Below are positions 5,758 through 6,344 of a stretch of 6,344 nt of DNA, piece by piece; within the stretch, counting starts at the first letter, position 1; each line of letters starts with the position of its first letter. The stretch comes from JARDZI01 sp041639705. Lineage in GTDB: Bacteria; Bacillota; Clostridia; Clostridiales; Caloramatoraceae. A program made the translations under genes and the position numbers. The stretch lies in NCBI GenBank assembly GCA_041639705.1, contig JBEQBT010000200.1, positions 1 through 6,344 on the forward strand, given 5' to 3'. Under the pieces are notes generated by a model that saw only the letters and a program-made list of their open reading frames with translations, made no database searches and was not told the origin of the DNA.

Positions 5758-5806
5758 AAAACACTGGCAGATTGTATCTGATTAAGATGCAATAGCCAGT
5801 GTTTTT
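5758..5806. terminator. Long bidirectional hairpin terminator
   Basis: AAAACACTGGC (5758-5768) pairs perfectly with GCCAGTGTTTT (5795-5805). The interior continues as a 9-bp stem (5771-5779 with 5785-5793, one G-U pair) closed by a GATTA loop, giving about 20 paired bases. The flanks end in TTTTTT on the plus strand and TTTTAATTT on the minus strand. It lies upstream of the 77-aa gene and so may end minus-strand transcripts coming from the ccdA side. Confidence 0.8.
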
Positions 5807-6069
5807 GTGTCATATTGCCTCCTTGACACAAGGATATTAAAAAATATTTCTCTCTCCAAGTCTCTTTTTTTAAAATGTCCTTGACATAGGGTCCACTTTA
5901 AATAATGTGTTGCATAGAGCTTTTAATTTATTTGGAAGAAAAGTAAGTTCAAATGAAATTTAAGCATAACCTAAACCAACTGTCATGTTTCCACCCTGGA
6001 GGCAGTAGAGTATTATTAATTTCATTAGGATATGGTTGAAGGTTGTCTTAAGGATATATAAAGTTATTT
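5807..6069. other. Non-coding region with repeat motifs
   Basis: About 260 bases hold no convincing gene. Contents are a TTGTGTCA/TGACACAA inverted repeat (5805-5812 with 5824-5831), two direct copies of a TCCTTGACA motif, and a long pyrimidine run (5848-5870). A 28-codon plus-strand frame (5953-6039) has no good SD. The TCCTTGACA copies resemble the terminal sequences of some IS3-type elements, so this may be insertion-sequence debris, but no transposase fragment is readable. Confidence 0.5.
5820..5891 (+). repeat. Direct repeat TCCTTGACAYARGG, two copies
   Basis: Copies lie at 5820-5833 (TCCTTGACACAAGG) and 5878-5891 (TCCTTGACATAGGG), 58 bp apart with two differences in 14 bases. Each contains a TTGACA -35 hexamer, but neither has a convincing -10 at 16-18 bp. 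They could be transposon-end binding sites or regulatory sites. Confidence 0.6.
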
Positions 6070-6344
6070 TTAAAGATAAGCGCTTTCAAAAATGAAGTAT
6101 ACACCAATTAAAATCAATATAAGGCCAATTAATCTATTTACTATATGAGCCATCCATGCCTTATTTTTTAACATTCCAAATAACCATCCTATGCAAAGAA
6201 AAGGAAGGCTATGGCCTAAGCCAAATAAAAAAAGTAAAATAAAGCTTTCTAGGACAGATTGTTTGACTATAAAATAGGTTATCATCGCTAATAGCATGGG
6301 TGATCTACACGGTATTGCTGGAAGAACATCTTCTGCATTTTTTT
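6070..6344 (-). CDS. CcdA/DsbD-type membrane protein, C-terminal part (5' end outside window)
   Basis: The frame is open from the window edge to TAA at 6072-6070, giving 90 visible residues. The segment AIPCRSPMLLAMI has the P-C-x-x-P arrangement found around the second reactive cysteine of CcdA/DsbD transmembrane proteins, which pass reducing equivalents across the membrane to periplasmic or cell-surface thioredoxin-like partners. Three hydrophobic segments follow: MLLAMITYFIV, then SFILLFLFGLGHSLPFLCIG, then LIGLILILIGVYFIF. They match the last three of six membrane spans. A shorter reading from the internal ATG at 6297 would cut off the conserved cysteine, so it is not the true start. The first half and the first cysteine are outside the window. 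No terminator is obvious directly after the stop. Confidence 0.8.
   Translation of the reverse strand, partial: KNAEDVLPAIPCRSPMLLAMITYFIVKQSVLESFILLFLFGLGHSLPFLCIGWLFGMLKNKAWMAHIVNRLIGLILILIGVYFIFESAYL

Noticed and set aside
5988..6012. CACCCTGGAGGCAGTAGAGT resembling metal-responsive MerR operators
   Set aside because: The half-sites do not form a proper dyad and no promoter hexamers flank it on either strand.
5953..6039. Plus-strand 28-codon frame beginning MKFKHNLNQL
   Set aside because: No well-spaced SD, no recognised similarity and a short length; more likely chance.

Overview
The window is AT-rich with strong purine-rich Shine-Dalgarno (SD) sequences, TTG/GTG start codons and a perfect sigma-A type promoter. 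This suggests a low-GC Firmicute, most likely a clostridial genome, but no gene here fixes the species. It is an accessory, rearranged region: mobile-element debris on the left, a compact regulated operon in the middle, and gene fragments on the right.

Left (1-2760). A minus-strand gene begins at 37 and leaves the window. Its twelve visible codons and a GGAGAGG SD resemble the start of a short tyrosine recombinase. Next is a 60-bp near-perfect palindrome (62-121), then a damaged IS21-family element on the minus strand. The element has an intact transposase (istA, 784-2331) and a helper ATPase (istB) that has lost about its last 50 residues. The istA-side end probably lies at 2447; the istB-side end is missing. 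Beyond 2447 lies a decayed minus-strand reading frame with two in-frame stops (2443-2754).

Middle (2763-4915). A plus-strand operon lies between two similar terminators. A consensus promoter (TTGACA, 17 bp, TATAAT) is overlaid by two matching inverted repeats. It drives a MarR-family regulator, an NmrA-like NAD(P)-binding protein (8-bp overlap) and a metallo-beta-lactamase-fold hydrolase (4-nt gap). The regulator has a single cysteine in its first helix, and it most likely represses its own operon. The inferred job is an inducible response to a reactive or toxic small molecule (electrophile, quinone or lactone/thioester type); the inducer cannot be read from sequence.

Right (4869-6344). On the minus strand, a shared bidirectional terminator serves the C-terminal (nucleotide-sugar-binding) half of a GT1-type glycosyltransferase. 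That half has its own SD and start codon. Upstream of it is a 77-aa acidic protein of unknown function, then a long hairpin terminator, then about 260 bp of non-coding sequence with a repeated TCCTTGACA motif. The window ends in the C-terminal half of a CcdA/DsbD-type membrane protein.

I see no CRISPR array, tRNA, rRNA or recognisable riboswitch, and no multi-gene system that is clearly new. The most distinctive items are the palindrome plus SD-sequestering hairpin at the left edge, the double MarR operator, and the acceptor-domain-less glycosyltransferase.
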